Origin: CAUZSH01 sp963582935
Lineage (GTDB): Bacteria > Pseudomonadota > Gammaproteobacteria > Francisellales > Francisellaceae
Reading direction: 5' to 3'
Assembly (NCBI GenBank): GCA_963582935.1
Contig: CAUZSH010000077.1
Location: forward strand, 1-6,635
Length of the DNA: 6,635 nt
Shown here: one piece after another, positions 1 through 6,000 of the stretch
Numbering within the stretch: the stretch's first letter is position 1
How the letters are laid out: each line of letters opens with the position of its first letter
Position numbers and translations under genes: made by a program
The notes under the pieces: model-generated
Databases searched by the model: none
What the model saw: the letters and a program-made list of their open reading frames with translations, nothing else
Told to the model about the DNA's origin: nothing

Positions 1-796
1 GTGCTGTTAAGTCAGGATTCGCATATTTTAATGATATGAGGCTTGGCAAATAAACCATAAAACATCCCCAAAACAATTGAGTTCCTGCCAACGTCAGTAT
101 ACCTAACATTAAAACTACCTTATAATTGCTGAACATTGATTTTATTGTCTTCTTATATTCTGTTCTTTTAATACTGTTTTTAAATTCATCTGATTCAGCA
201 ATATTTTTTCTTGCAAAATAACTGTGGAATATCATAAGACCACCAAATATATAAGCAATTCTCCAGCCGTATTGTGTAAATGATTCGTGTGACATGTATG
301 TTGAAAGTAATGTATAGGTTCCTTGCGCTAGCAAAACCCCTGCTGCTGCCATTAGGCTAATACACATAATGAATATCGGCTGATGCTTTTTATATTTTTC
401 CGAGATAATGATGACTGCGCCTGACATTTCCCCACCAAAAGACACTCCTTGTATAAACCTAAGAGCAATAAGAAATACTACCGCAAAGACACCAATGTAT
501 TGATGTGAAGGTATGTATGCTATAGCAATTGAACTCAAAGCCATTACGACTATTGTTTTCTTAAAGGAATGAACCCTTCCTTGTTTATCACCCCAATATC
601 CAAATATTAAAGCACCACTTATCCTAGCTAGGTAGCCTACTGCAAAAATAATAAAAATCCACAGGACTGAATGTTTGTTAACGCTACCAAAGAAAGCATA
701 ATTCAGTTGAATAGCGAATAAGCTAAATAAGTAAAAATCAAAGGATTCAAACATAGTCCCCAATCCAGCAATAAATACTAGTTTAAATTTCTTCAT
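1..796 (-). CDS. MFS transporter, metabolite:H+ symporter (ProP/KgtP-like) family, 3' end outside window
   Basis: This is an inner-membrane secondary transporter, probably a proton-coupled importer of a small organic solute; the substrate cannot be read from the sequence. I translated it by hand: 265 codons from the ATG at 796-794 to the window edge are open with no frameshift, so it is not visibly broken. Near the N-terminus, F16-E17 and F19-D20-F21 match the family's conserved E..D in helix 1. Residues 66-74 (GYWGDKQGR) are the MFS loop 2-3 signature, and 113-123 (RFIQGVSFGGE) is the helix 4 signature of the MHS branch (ProP, KgtP, ShiA). About seven hydrophobic helices are visible. Family members are usually near 420-450 residues with 12 helices, so roughly 60% is present. 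The start is supported by AAAGAG at 805-810, about 8 bases upstream. The first 180 bases hold only 57 G or C, lower than purF or lipA, which may hint at transfer. Family is well supported; substrate is open. Confidence 0.9.
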   Translation of the reverse strand, partial: MKKFKLVFIAGLGTMFESFDFYLFSLFAIQLNYAFFGSVNKHSVLWIFIIFAVGYLARISGALIFGYWGDKQGRVHSFKKTIVVMALSSIAIAYIPSHQYIGVFAVVFLIALRFIQGVSFGGEMSGAVIIISEKYKKHQPIFIMCISLMAAAGVLLAQGTYTLLSTYMSHESFTQYGWRIAYIFGGLMIFHSYFARKNIAESDEFKNSIKRTEYKKTIKSMFSNYKVVLMLGILTLAGTQLFWGCFMVYLPSLISLKYANPDLTA

Positions 797-1070
797 ATTA
801 TTATCTCTTTATTTAATATTGATTATTAACTATTAAAAATATAAATTGACTGCACTATTGAGTATTAAAGAGATAGACCGCCAAAGCGGAGGATTAGCAG
901 TGCCAGAGAAAGAAGGATTGAAACAGAAAGTAAATGCGCAGCAAAAGGTACAGATTTTATCTGTCTTTTTGAGGCTGGCTGCATTACTTGTTTCATTGCA
1001 CTACACTTGTCAATTAAGAATTCTTACTCTTAAATCTAGCAGTTTATTTCACCGCATGCAAACACCGATA
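797..1070. other. Gene-poor stretch upstream of the MFS transporter
   Basis: No defensible gene is seen here. Bases 797-845 are extremely A/T-rich and carry the ribosome-binding site of the minus-strand transporter; its promoter probably lies here, but no clear -35/-10 pair stands out. Two short frames overlap on opposite strands. A plus frame from a TTG at 846 to 1154 reads plausibly at first, then becomes compositionally random. A 43-codon minus frame (996-865, ATG start) would encode a basic N-terminus followed by one hydrophobic helix. Neither has a convincing ribosome-binding site or a family I recognise. The small palindrome CCGC-CAAA-GCGG lies at 878-889. I take this as decayed sequence. 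Confidence 0.4.
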
Positions 1071-1160
1071 TTAACTTTTCACACATACGAGCTCTGCTGT
1101 AGCTACCAATTCATTTTTCATCTTAGCGTCTACAAATACGTGAACAAAGCCTGAGCTACT
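1071..1160 (-). pseudogene. C-terminal remnant of a possible hot-dog-fold thioesterase or dehydratase
   Basis: On the minus strand, 29 codons are open down to a TAA at 1073-1071. They end in VDAKMKNELVATAELVCVKS. The pattern V-D-A, a short turn, then ELVATAELVCV resembles the last two beta-strands of hot-dog-fold proteins (FabZ, MaoC or small acyl-CoA thioesterases), where 'LVA.AEL' is common. Reading upstream, the frame hits a stop immediately, just where the IS6-like end begins at 1166. This is what one expects if a gene was cut by a transposon and its 5' part lost. The fragment is too short for firm assignment and could be a chance frame. Confidence 0.3.
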
Positions 1161-1165
1161 TTAAC

Positions 1166-1180
1166 GGTTCTGTCGCAAAT
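1166..1180 (+). repeat. IS6-family-like terminal inverted repeat, single copy
   Basis: The sequence GGTTCTGTCGCAAAT closely follows the terminal repeat known from IS6-family elements (IS26 GGCACTGTTGCAAA; IS257/IS431 GGTTCTGTTGCAAA). Read on the minus strand it encodes F-A-T-E-P followed by L-K-stop (TAG at 1158-1156). Transposases of this family often read into their own right-end repeat and finish this way. Orientation puts the element body to the right. I searched by eye for the partner repeat (TTTGCGACAGAACC on the plus strand) and found none in the window, so the other end is lost or too diverged. Confidence 0.55.
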
Positions 1181-1478
1181 TCACATTGGTCGCAAAGCGA
1201 GCTACCCTTGCAGTATGATTCAACATGGAAAAAAATATGATGTTGGCATCCCTGCTTGCTTCAGCTCTTGAATTCTCCTTTTAAGGCGAAGGTTGATTCT
1301 ACTTCTCATTAGGCTGCACTCAGAATTCTCAATGCTTCATTTTTAGGCATTCCTGATTTGACTAATTTTAGTATGCTTGATATTTTTCTTGGTTGATCAT
1401 GCTATTCTCCTTATGCTACTTTTTGTTGTGGTTGAAATATTAGGTGATTGATGACTTCATGTAGGTCAATCGGACTGA
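1166..1478 (-). mobile_element. Decayed mobile-element remnant, probably minus-strand coding
   Basis: These ~310 bases lie between the IS6-like end and the permease remnant. They hold no intact gene, but several broken minus-strand frames sit in tandem. The frame ending with TAA at 1413-1411 reads SISPIDLHEVINHLIFQ near its end. It is followed by GGAG and an ATG at 1401-1399 that stops after 10 codons. A 30-codon frame ends at 1309 and reads KISSILKLVKSGMPKNEALR. Another ends at 1220 and reads RRIQELKQAGMPTSYFF. The protein-like texture broken by stops and frame changes suggests a degenerate transposase or other mobile gene, but I cannot name a family from these pieces. They do not clearly match an IS6 transposase, so more than one element may be involved. 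An intact IS6 element is near 800 bases, so large loss would be needed. Confidence 0.35.
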
Positions 1479-1781
1479 TGCTCGTGTATTTCTGGAGGTA
1501 AAGTAGGGCAAGTAGTCATACCCGTTATTGGATTGTCTGCAGTATTCTTCTCTATCGTGATTTATTTTTTTCCACCAACTCAGATTGGGAAATCAAATGG
1601 CATGGAATATGAGTTTATCTTGCTCACCTCATTTTTAATAGTACTTATGCTGCCACATTTTATTTATGCTTTTAGAGGTCGATTCAAATCAAAAGAATTT
1701 CAGCTTTCAAATTTACAGCACAATCATCCTCATAAATGGGTGCATTTACGTGGGCGTAAAAACTTTGAAGTTTTGAAATGA
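1479..1781 (+). pseudogene. 3' remnant of a GadC-like amino acid (glutamate/GABA-type) antiporter, APC superfamily
   Basis: An open plus frame bounded on the left by TGA at 1476 and ending with TGA at 1779-1781 encodes about 100 residues. From the TCT at 1491 it reads SGGKVGQVVIPVIG, then a hydrophobic helix ending IYFFPPTQIG, then a second helix LTSFLIVLMLPHFIYAF, then a basic, polar tail with KWVHLRGR. This matches the end of GadC: a 'GGK' loop, helix 11, a 'PP' turn, helix 12 ending in a 'LP..(L/I)YA' segment, and the cytoplasmic tail with an 'H.R.R' element. The full family has about 500 residues; the first ~400 are missing and are not elsewhere in the window. A TTG at 1533 gives an 82-residue product, but this is an internal codon of the old frame with no ribosome-binding site. 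The family call is fairly firm; substrate specificity is inferred. Confidence 0.7.
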
Positions 1782-1941
1782 GGGAAAAAATTTTTCTAAG
1801 CGTAATCTTTATCAAAGAATAGCCTAATAATTTTGTTCTGCTCTCGAGAAGCAGTTTGCCACTTCTAGTGGGAATTGCTGGCATCTGTTCTATTATCTGA
1901 TAAAATAACCAGCTTAGAGATTCATACAATGAGATGAAAAT
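1782..1941 (+). promoter_or_regulatory. Leader and presumed promoter region of purF
   Basis: This 160-base gap must carry the promoter of purF, as no intact gene on the same strand precedes it. A/T-rich -10-like hexamers occur (TATTAT at 1891-1896, TAAAAT at 1901-1906), but none has a well-spaced -35, so I do not name one. No match to the enterobacterial PurR operator (ACGCAAACGTTTGCGT-like) is seen. A weak ribosome-binding site, GAG at 1931-1933, precedes the purF ATG. Weak dyads such as TGCCA (1856-1860) with TGGCA (1879-1883) are not distinctive. Confidence 0.3.
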
Positions 1942-3477
1942 ATGTGTGGAGTGGTTGGGATAATTGGTCCTAATGGCGTTAGCCAGCAGATTTTTGATGC
2001 TTTAACCATGTTGCAGCATCGAGGTCAAGATGCGGCAGGCATTCTAACATGTGATGGCAATCACATGTCTTTGAGAAAGGGTAAAGGGCTTGCGGTAGAG
2101 GTGATTCGTAGTCGACACATGAACCGCTTACACGGCAACATTGGTATTGGGCATGTCCGTTATCCAACAGCAGGCAGCGATAGTGATGCTGAGGCGCAAC
2201 CTTTTTACGTGAACTCCCCTTACGGTGTTTCATTGGTGCATAATGGCAATTTAACGAATTCTCCACAATTATTTGACGAGCTTGTTGCAGTTGATCGTCG
2301 TCATTTAAACACAAACTCTGATTCAGAGATCCTTTTGAATGTGCTTGCTTCTGAGATTGAAGTTCAAGATATTCCCATTGCTGCTTTTGATTCAGAAATT
2401 CTATTTAATGCGGTAAAAAAACTAAATCAACGCGTAAAAGGCGCCTATTCAGTGGTTGGCGTTATTGTGGGTGCTGGGTTGTTTGCATTTAGAGACCCTA
2501 ATGGTATTCGACCTTTGATTTGGGGTTATAAAGATTCCAAAGATGGGCGCGAATATATGTTTGCCTCAGAAAGCTTGGCGTTAGACTGCGAAGGTTACAC
2601 GCTTATTGGTGATGTGGCGCCAGGCGAAGCTGTTTTTATAGATTTGAAAGGAAAAGTAAGTAAAAATATCTGTGCAAAGAAAACGACTTTGACGCCTTGT
2701 ATTTTTGAATTTGTTTACCTTGCACGTCCTGATTCTATCATTGATGGGGTGAACGTTTACAGTGCCCGCTTAAGAATGGGTGAAAGAGTGGCAGAGCGTA
2801 TTCTTCGTGAATATCCGGATCATGATATTGATATCGTGATCCCTGTTCCAGATTCTGGTCGTCATGCGGCACTGCCTATCTCATCGGTATTAAAAGTTCC
2901 TTATAGTGAGGGTTTTGTTAAAAACCGTTATGTGGGTCGTACCTTTATTATGCCAGGACAGGCAGAAAGAAAAAAATCCATTCGTAAAAAACTCAATACT
3001 ATTCGCCATGAGTTTGAAGGTAAGCATGTCCTGTTAGTAGATGATTCAATCGTTCGTGGTAATACCTCTAAATTGATTATTGAAATGGCGCGATCAGCAG
3101 GCGCGCGCAAAGTATCTATCGTTTCCGCGGCACCTCCTATCCGTTATCCAAACGTGTATGGTATAGATATGCCAACCAAAGCTGAATTGGTGGCTTATGA
3201 GCGTAGTGAAAAAGAAGTGGCTGCTGAGATTGGTGCAGACCATGTTTTTTATCAATCATTAGAAGATTTAATTTCATCTGTTCGAGCAGAAAATCCAAGA
3301 ATTTTAAACTTTGAAACCTCTGTATTTGATGGGCATTATGTCACTGAAGACATTGACGAACAATACTTCAAAACCATTGAAAAATCTAGACGTGAAAAAG
3401 TGCAAGTAGCACATCTTGATTCATTAGATATTAACAATGGTGATGAGGATGATTCTGATGATAATGATTGCGTTTAA
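1942..3477 (+). CDS. purF: Amidophosphoribosyltransferase (glutamine PRPP amidotransferase)
   Basis: This cytosolic enzyme catalyses the committed step of purine synthesis: PRPP plus glutamine gives 5-phosphoribosylamine, glutamate and pyrophosphate. Its 511 residues match the 505 of E. coli. The N-terminal glutaminase domain begins MCGVVGI, so Cys2 becomes the catalytic N-terminal nucleophile once Met is removed. RGQDAAG is at 27-33, GHVRYPTAG at 70-78 and HNGNLTN (oxyanion hole) at 100-106. The C-terminal phosphoribosyltransferase domain carries VLLVDDSIVRGNTS at 363-376, with the PRPP-binding Asp pair 367/368; E. coli has RGTTS where this has RGNTS. FVKNRYVGRTFIMPGQ is also conserved. The start is fixed because Cys must be residue 2. 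The last 14 residues are very acidic (GDEDDSDDND). The usual upstream partner cvpA is absent; a permease remnant sits there. miaE follows after 27 bases on the same strand and may be co-transcribed. Confidence 0.98.
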   Translation: MCGVVGIIGPNGVSQQIFDALTMLQHRGQDAAGILTCDGNHMSLRKGKGLAVEVIRSRHMNRLHGNIGIGHVRYPTAGSDSDAEAQPFYVNSPYGVSLVHNGNLTNSPQLFDELVAVDRRHLNTNSDSEILLNVLASEIEVQDIPIAAFDSEILFNAVKKLNQRVKGAYSVVGVIVGAGLFAFRDPNGIRPLIWGYKDSKDGREYMFASESLALDCEGYTLIGDVAPGEAVFIDLKGKVSKNICAKKTTLTPCIFEFVYLARPDSIIDGVNVYSARLRMGERVAERILREYPDHDIDIVIPVPDSGRHAALPISSVLKVPYSEGFVKNRYVGRTFIMPGQAERKKSIRKKLNTIRHEFEGKHVLLVDDSIVRGNTSKLIIEMARSAGARKVSIVSAAPPIRYPNVYGIDMPTKAELVAYERSEKEVAAEIGADHVFYQSLEDLISSVRAENPRILNFETSVFDGHYVTEDIDEQYFKTIEKSRREKVQVAHLDSLDINNGDEDDSDDNDCV

Positions 3478-3504
3478 AATAATCTCTTGCCTCCAGACAC
3501 TATA

Positions 3505-4116
3505 ATGACCAAAATACATTATTATGAATCCTTAGAGATTCAAAATTTCTTACCCTGTAAAACGCCAGATGCGTGGGTTGAAAAGGCGCTTCAGAATCCT
3601 GAAATTCTTCTTATAGATCACGCCCATTGTGAAAAAAAAGCGGCATCGGCTGCCATGAGTTTTATGTATCGCCATAATGATAAGATGGATATTTTGATGC
3701 GAATGTCAAAAATTGCGCGGGAAGAATTGCGACATTTTGAACAGGTTTTAATGGCTATGAAAAAACGTGGTATTGAATATCGTTATCTTTCGGCCTCTCG
3801 TTATGCAGAAGGGCTTAGAAAGGGCATGCGTGAAACAAAACAAGATAAGTTTATTGATGCGCTGATTATTGGTGCTTTTGTGGAAGCACGCTCTTGTGAG
3901 CGTTTTGAAAAAATTGCGCCACATTTAGATGATGAATTGGCAAAATTTTATCAAGGACTATTGGCTTCTGAGAAACGCCATTTTACGATTTACTTAAAGT
4001 TTGCCCAAAAATATTCTGAAATAGATATTTCAGAGCAGGTGGAAAATATCGCAAGGCTAGAAAAGCAGTTAATTGAGTCAACTGATGTTGAGTTTCGATT
4101 TCATAGTGGGGTTTGA
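3505..4116 (+). CDS. miaE: tRNA-(ms2io6A)-hydroxylase (di-iron monooxygenase)
   Basis: MiaE uses O2 and a non-heme di-iron centre to hydroxylate the isopentenyl side chain of ms2i6A at position 37 of tRNAs that read UNN codons, giving ms2io6A. It acts after MiaA and MiaB, neither of which is in the window. From the ATG at 3505 the protein has 203 residues and shows the complete ferritin-like metal set: E43 (in DHAHCEKKAA), E74-x-x-H77 (EELRHFE), E127 (GAFVEARS) and E156-x-x-H159 (SEKRHF). All ligands are present, so the enzyme is probably active. The first residues lead into a 'TP..W...AL' segment typical of the family. A TTG at 3487 would add six residues, but neither start has a good Shine-Dalgarno, so the ATG is preferred. 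It follows purF by 27 bases with no terminator between them. The Salmonella enzyme is longer (about 270), but short versions of ~200 residues are common. Confidence 0.93.
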   Translation: MTKIHYYESLEIQNFLPCKTPDAWVEKALQNPEILLIDHAHCEKKAASAAMSFMYRHNDKMDILMRMSKIAREELRHFEQVLMAMKKRGIEYRYLSASRYAEGLRKGMRETKQDKFIDALIIGAFVEARSCERFEKIAPHLDDELAKFYQGLLASEKRHFTIYLKFAQKYSEIDISEQVENIARLEKQLIESTDVEFRFHSGV

Positions 4117-4139
4117 TTTTGTAAGGTGTATATTATTTT

Positions 4140-4155
4140 ACCTTTGGCGAAAGGT
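4140..4155. repeat. Small perfect hairpin between miaE and the methyltransferase gene
   Basis: ACCTTT-GGCG-AAAGGT forms a perfect 6-base-pair stem with a 4-base loop, 24 bases after the miaE stop. It is followed on the plus strand by TTGCTAG, not a T-run, so it is not a textbook intrinsic terminator. It could stabilise the 3' end of the purF-miaE message or cause weak termination. The rest of the 83-base gap (4117-4199) is A/T-rich and ends in a good ribosome-binding site, AAGGA at 4188-4192. Confidence 0.35.
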
Positions 4156-4199
4156 TTGCTAGTCTTAGTTGAGTTTATTTAAGCTATAAGGATTAGAAA

Positions 4200-4946
4200 A
4201 TGTCTTTTCATGATCACTTTTCAGCACAGGCGGTAAGTTACGCCAAATATCGACCAAATTATCCTGCAAGATTATTTGAATATCTCGCCACTCTTTGCCC
4301 AGAGCATAAATCAGCTTGGGATTGTGCTACAGGTAATGGACAGTCAGCCATCGGGTTGAATAAATACTTTCAACATGTCCTTGCAACAGACGCGAGTGAG
4401 AAACAGATATATTCTGCTGAAAAACAACAGGGCATTATCTATGCCATTGCCACAGCAGAGGAAACGGACATTCCAGCAGGATCAGTTGATCTTATTACAG
4501 TAGCGCAAGCAGCGCACTGGTTTGATTTGCTTGAATTTTATCTCGAGGCAGATAGAGTGCTAAAAAAAGGGGGCATTTTGGCAATATGGGCTTATCCATT
4601 ATTGAAAGTGAATCCACAAATCAATCCAGTCATTAATTATCTATATGATGATTTAGTGGGAGAGCACTGGCCTCCTGAGCGCAGCATGATTGATGAAGGC
4701 TATGCCGATATTCGAATACCATTTCATCATGTTGAGAATATTCCGTCATTTACCATTACAAAGCATTGGGATTTCGAAGAGTTACTGGGGTATTTTTCGA
4801 CGTGGTCGGCAACAAAGCGTTATAAAGAAGCACTTGGTTATTGCCCGATAGAAAAAGTATCAGATCAACTGAAAAAAGCATGGGGATCAGTAACCTCTAA
4901 AAGAGAAGTTACTTGGGAAATCATCCTTAAAATTGGTAGAAAATAA
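4200..4946 (+). CDS. Class I SAM-dependent methyltransferase (trans-aconitate methyltransferase / Crg1-like family)
   Basis: The 248-residue product is a predicted cytosolic methyltransferase that uses S-adenosylmethionine. The N-terminus has the family pattern F-S...A..YA.YRPNYP (residues 7-21). Motif I, the SAM-binding glycine loop, is AWDCATGNGQ at 39-48. An acidic residue ending the next strand is D64 (ATDAS). AEETDIP near 86-92 and AQAAHWFD at 102-109 match the 'AEe.lp' and 'A.HWFd' segments seen in yeast Tmt1/Crg1 relatives. The C-terminus VTWEIILKIGRK has the same type of ending as that family. The acceptor cannot be deduced: yeast relatives methylate trans-aconitate or lipids, while many bacterial members are uncharacterised. 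The ATG start has AAGGA 7 bases upstream. It lies 83 bases after miaE and converges on lipA with a 4-base gap. I see no truncation. Fold is sure, function unknown. Confidence 0.88.
   Translation: MSFHDHFSAQAVSYAKYRPNYPARLFEYLATLCPEHKSAWDCATGNGQSAIGLNKYFQHVLATDASEKQIYSAEKQQGIIYAIATAEETDIPAGSVDLITVAQAAHWFDLLEFYLEADRVLKKGGILAIWAYPLLKVNPQINPVINYLYDDLVGEHWPPERSMIDEGYADIRIPFHHVENIPSFTITKHWDFEELLGYFSTWSATKRYKEALGYCPIEKVSDQLKKAWGSVTSKREVTWEIILKIGRK
4889..4913. repeat. Inverted repeat inside the methyltransferase 3' end, just past the lipA stop
   Basis: AGTAAC-CTCT pairs with AGAG-GTTACT across an AAA loop (4899-4901), with a two-base bulge AA at 4906-4907, giving 10 base pairs. It is inside the methyltransferase coding region, and on the minus strand it lies 37 bases beyond the lipA stop codon. 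No T-run follows on either strand. It is a candidate 3'-end structure for the lipA transcript, because the two genes leave only 4 bases for a conventional terminator. It may equally be a chance feature of the coding sequence. Confidence 0.3.
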
Positions 4947-4950
4947 TGTG

Positions 4951-5967
4951 CTAAACAGTCTTTAAACCAAGATTATCTTTCTTGAAAATCCGATCAGCAC
5001 GATAGCTTGAGCGTACCATTGGACCAGAGGCGACTTCAAAAAATCCTTTTTCAAGACCAATTTCACGATATTCATTAAACTCTTTAGGTGAGACATAACG
5101 CTCAACAGGCAGATGATTTTCAGTTGGGCGCAGATATTGCCCAAGCGTTAGGACATCTACACGATGCTTTCTCAGGTCATCCATGGTTTGCAAAATTTCT
5201 GCTCGGGTTTCACCGAGTCCAAGCATAAGGCTCGTTTTTGTAAGGACATCCGGGCGCGCTTGCTTTGCATACCCAAGTAATTCGATGGTTTGCCAGTAAG
5301 CAGCACGAGGGTCGCGTACAGGATGGGTTAAACGCTCAACGGTTTCAATATTTTGTGCGAAGACATCCACCCCAGAATCAAGCAGTGTATCAATGGCAGC
5401 TCGACTTCCAGAGAAATCAGGGGTAAGCGCTTCTACTTTCATATTGGGTGATAAAATTTTAATTTGCTTAATGGCTTCTGCATAATGAGACGCGCCACCA
5501 TCCTCTAAGTCATCTCGGTCAACTGAGGTGAGGACGATATAGGCTAATGCCATGGCCTGAACAGACTTTGCTGTATTCATGGGTTCATCTTTATCAAGCC
5601 AGCCTTTAGGGTTGCCGGTATCTACTGCGCAAAAACGGCAGGCACGCGTGCAAACACTACCCATTAGCATAATTGTGGCGGTTCCATGTGACCAACATTC
5701 GCTAATATTTGGGCAATGTGCTTCTTCGCAGACAGTGCTAAGCTTCAACTTTTTTGTCATTTTCTTGAGTTTGTTATAGTTCGGTGATGCTGCTGTTTTT
5801 TGAATGCGCAGCCAATCTGGCTTTCTTTCACGAAGACCTTCTCCTTGGTCTTGTTGTATGCCAAACTTGTGGCTCATACCATTTTTAACCGCAGAATTTC
5901 CCTGTTCGGTTTTATATTTATGTCCGCTTTCAACTTTGACTGGAATGTCACGTAATTTGATAGACAA
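4951..5967 (-). CDS. lipA: Lipoyl synthase (radical SAM, two 4Fe-4S clusters)
   Basis: LipA inserts sulfur at C6 and C8 of protein-bound octanoyl groups, making lipoyl cofactors for pyruvate and 2-oxoglutarate dehydrogenases and the glycine cleavage system. The 338-residue product has the auxiliary-cluster motif C80-x4-C85-x5-C91 (CEEAHCPNISEC), the radical SAM motif C106-x3-C110-x2-C113 (CTRACRFC), and the C-terminal RSSY at 319-322, whose Ser ligates the auxiliary cluster. TSVDRDDL.DGG and LGLGET are also conserved. The start is a TTG at 5967-5965 with GGA about 9 bases upstream; no ATG exists upstream in frame before a stop. The ATG at 5877 (residue 31) would remove an N-terminal segment (IPVKV, KYKTEQGNSAVKNG) that looks family-like, so I keep the TTG. 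Where E. coli has F-N-H-N-L-E the protein has F-A-Q-N-I-E, and CAVDTGNPKGWLD replaces CDVAHGRP; this suggests a distinct LipA branch. It lies 78 bases downstream of lipB. Confidence 0.96.
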   Translation of the reverse strand: MSIKLRDIPVKVESGHKYKTEQGNSAVKNGMSHKFGIQQDQGEGLRERKPDWLRIQKTAASPNYNKLKKMTKKLKLSTVCEEAHCPNISECWSHGTATIMLMGSVCTRACRFCAVDTGNPKGWLDKDEPMNTAKSVQAMALAYIVLTSVDRDDLEDGGASHYAEAIKQIKILSPNMKVEALTPDFSGSRAAIDTLLDSGVDVFAQNIETVERLTHPVRDPRAAYWQTIELLGYAKQARPDVLTKTSLMLGLGETRAEILQTMDDLRKHRVDVLTLGQYLRPTENHLPVERYVSPKEFNEYREIGLEKGFFEVASGPMVRSSYRADRIFKKDNLGLKTV

Positions 5968-6000
5968 GGCTGTAATTCCATTAACGCATTTTGTGGGTGA

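Noticed and set aside
865..996. Minus-strand 43-codon frame with a basic N-terminus and one hydrophobic helix, possible small membrane protein
   Set aside because: Weak ribosome-binding site and no known relative; lies in a decayed region. Kept as a note only.
846..1154. Plus-strand 102-codon frame with a TTG start
   Set aside because: The start has no ribosome-binding site, the second half has random composition, and its 3' part is antisense to a better protein-like fragment at 1071-1160. No family recognised.
1684..1929. Minus-strand 81-codon frame upstream of purF
   Set aside because: Overlaps the permease remnant in antisense, lacks protein-like motifs and looks like a shadow.
1840..1941. 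PurR operator or purine riboswitch upstream of purF
   Set aside because: No operator-like palindrome and no recognisable riboswitch core; the dyads present are short with long loops.
1979..2314. Minus-strand 111-codon frame within purF
   Set aside because: Antisense shadow of a highly conserved gene; Cys/His-rich composition comes from the opposite-strand codons.
4140..4155. Rho-independent terminator after miaE
   Set aside because: The stem is perfect but only 6 base pairs and no T-run follows; listed as a hairpin only.
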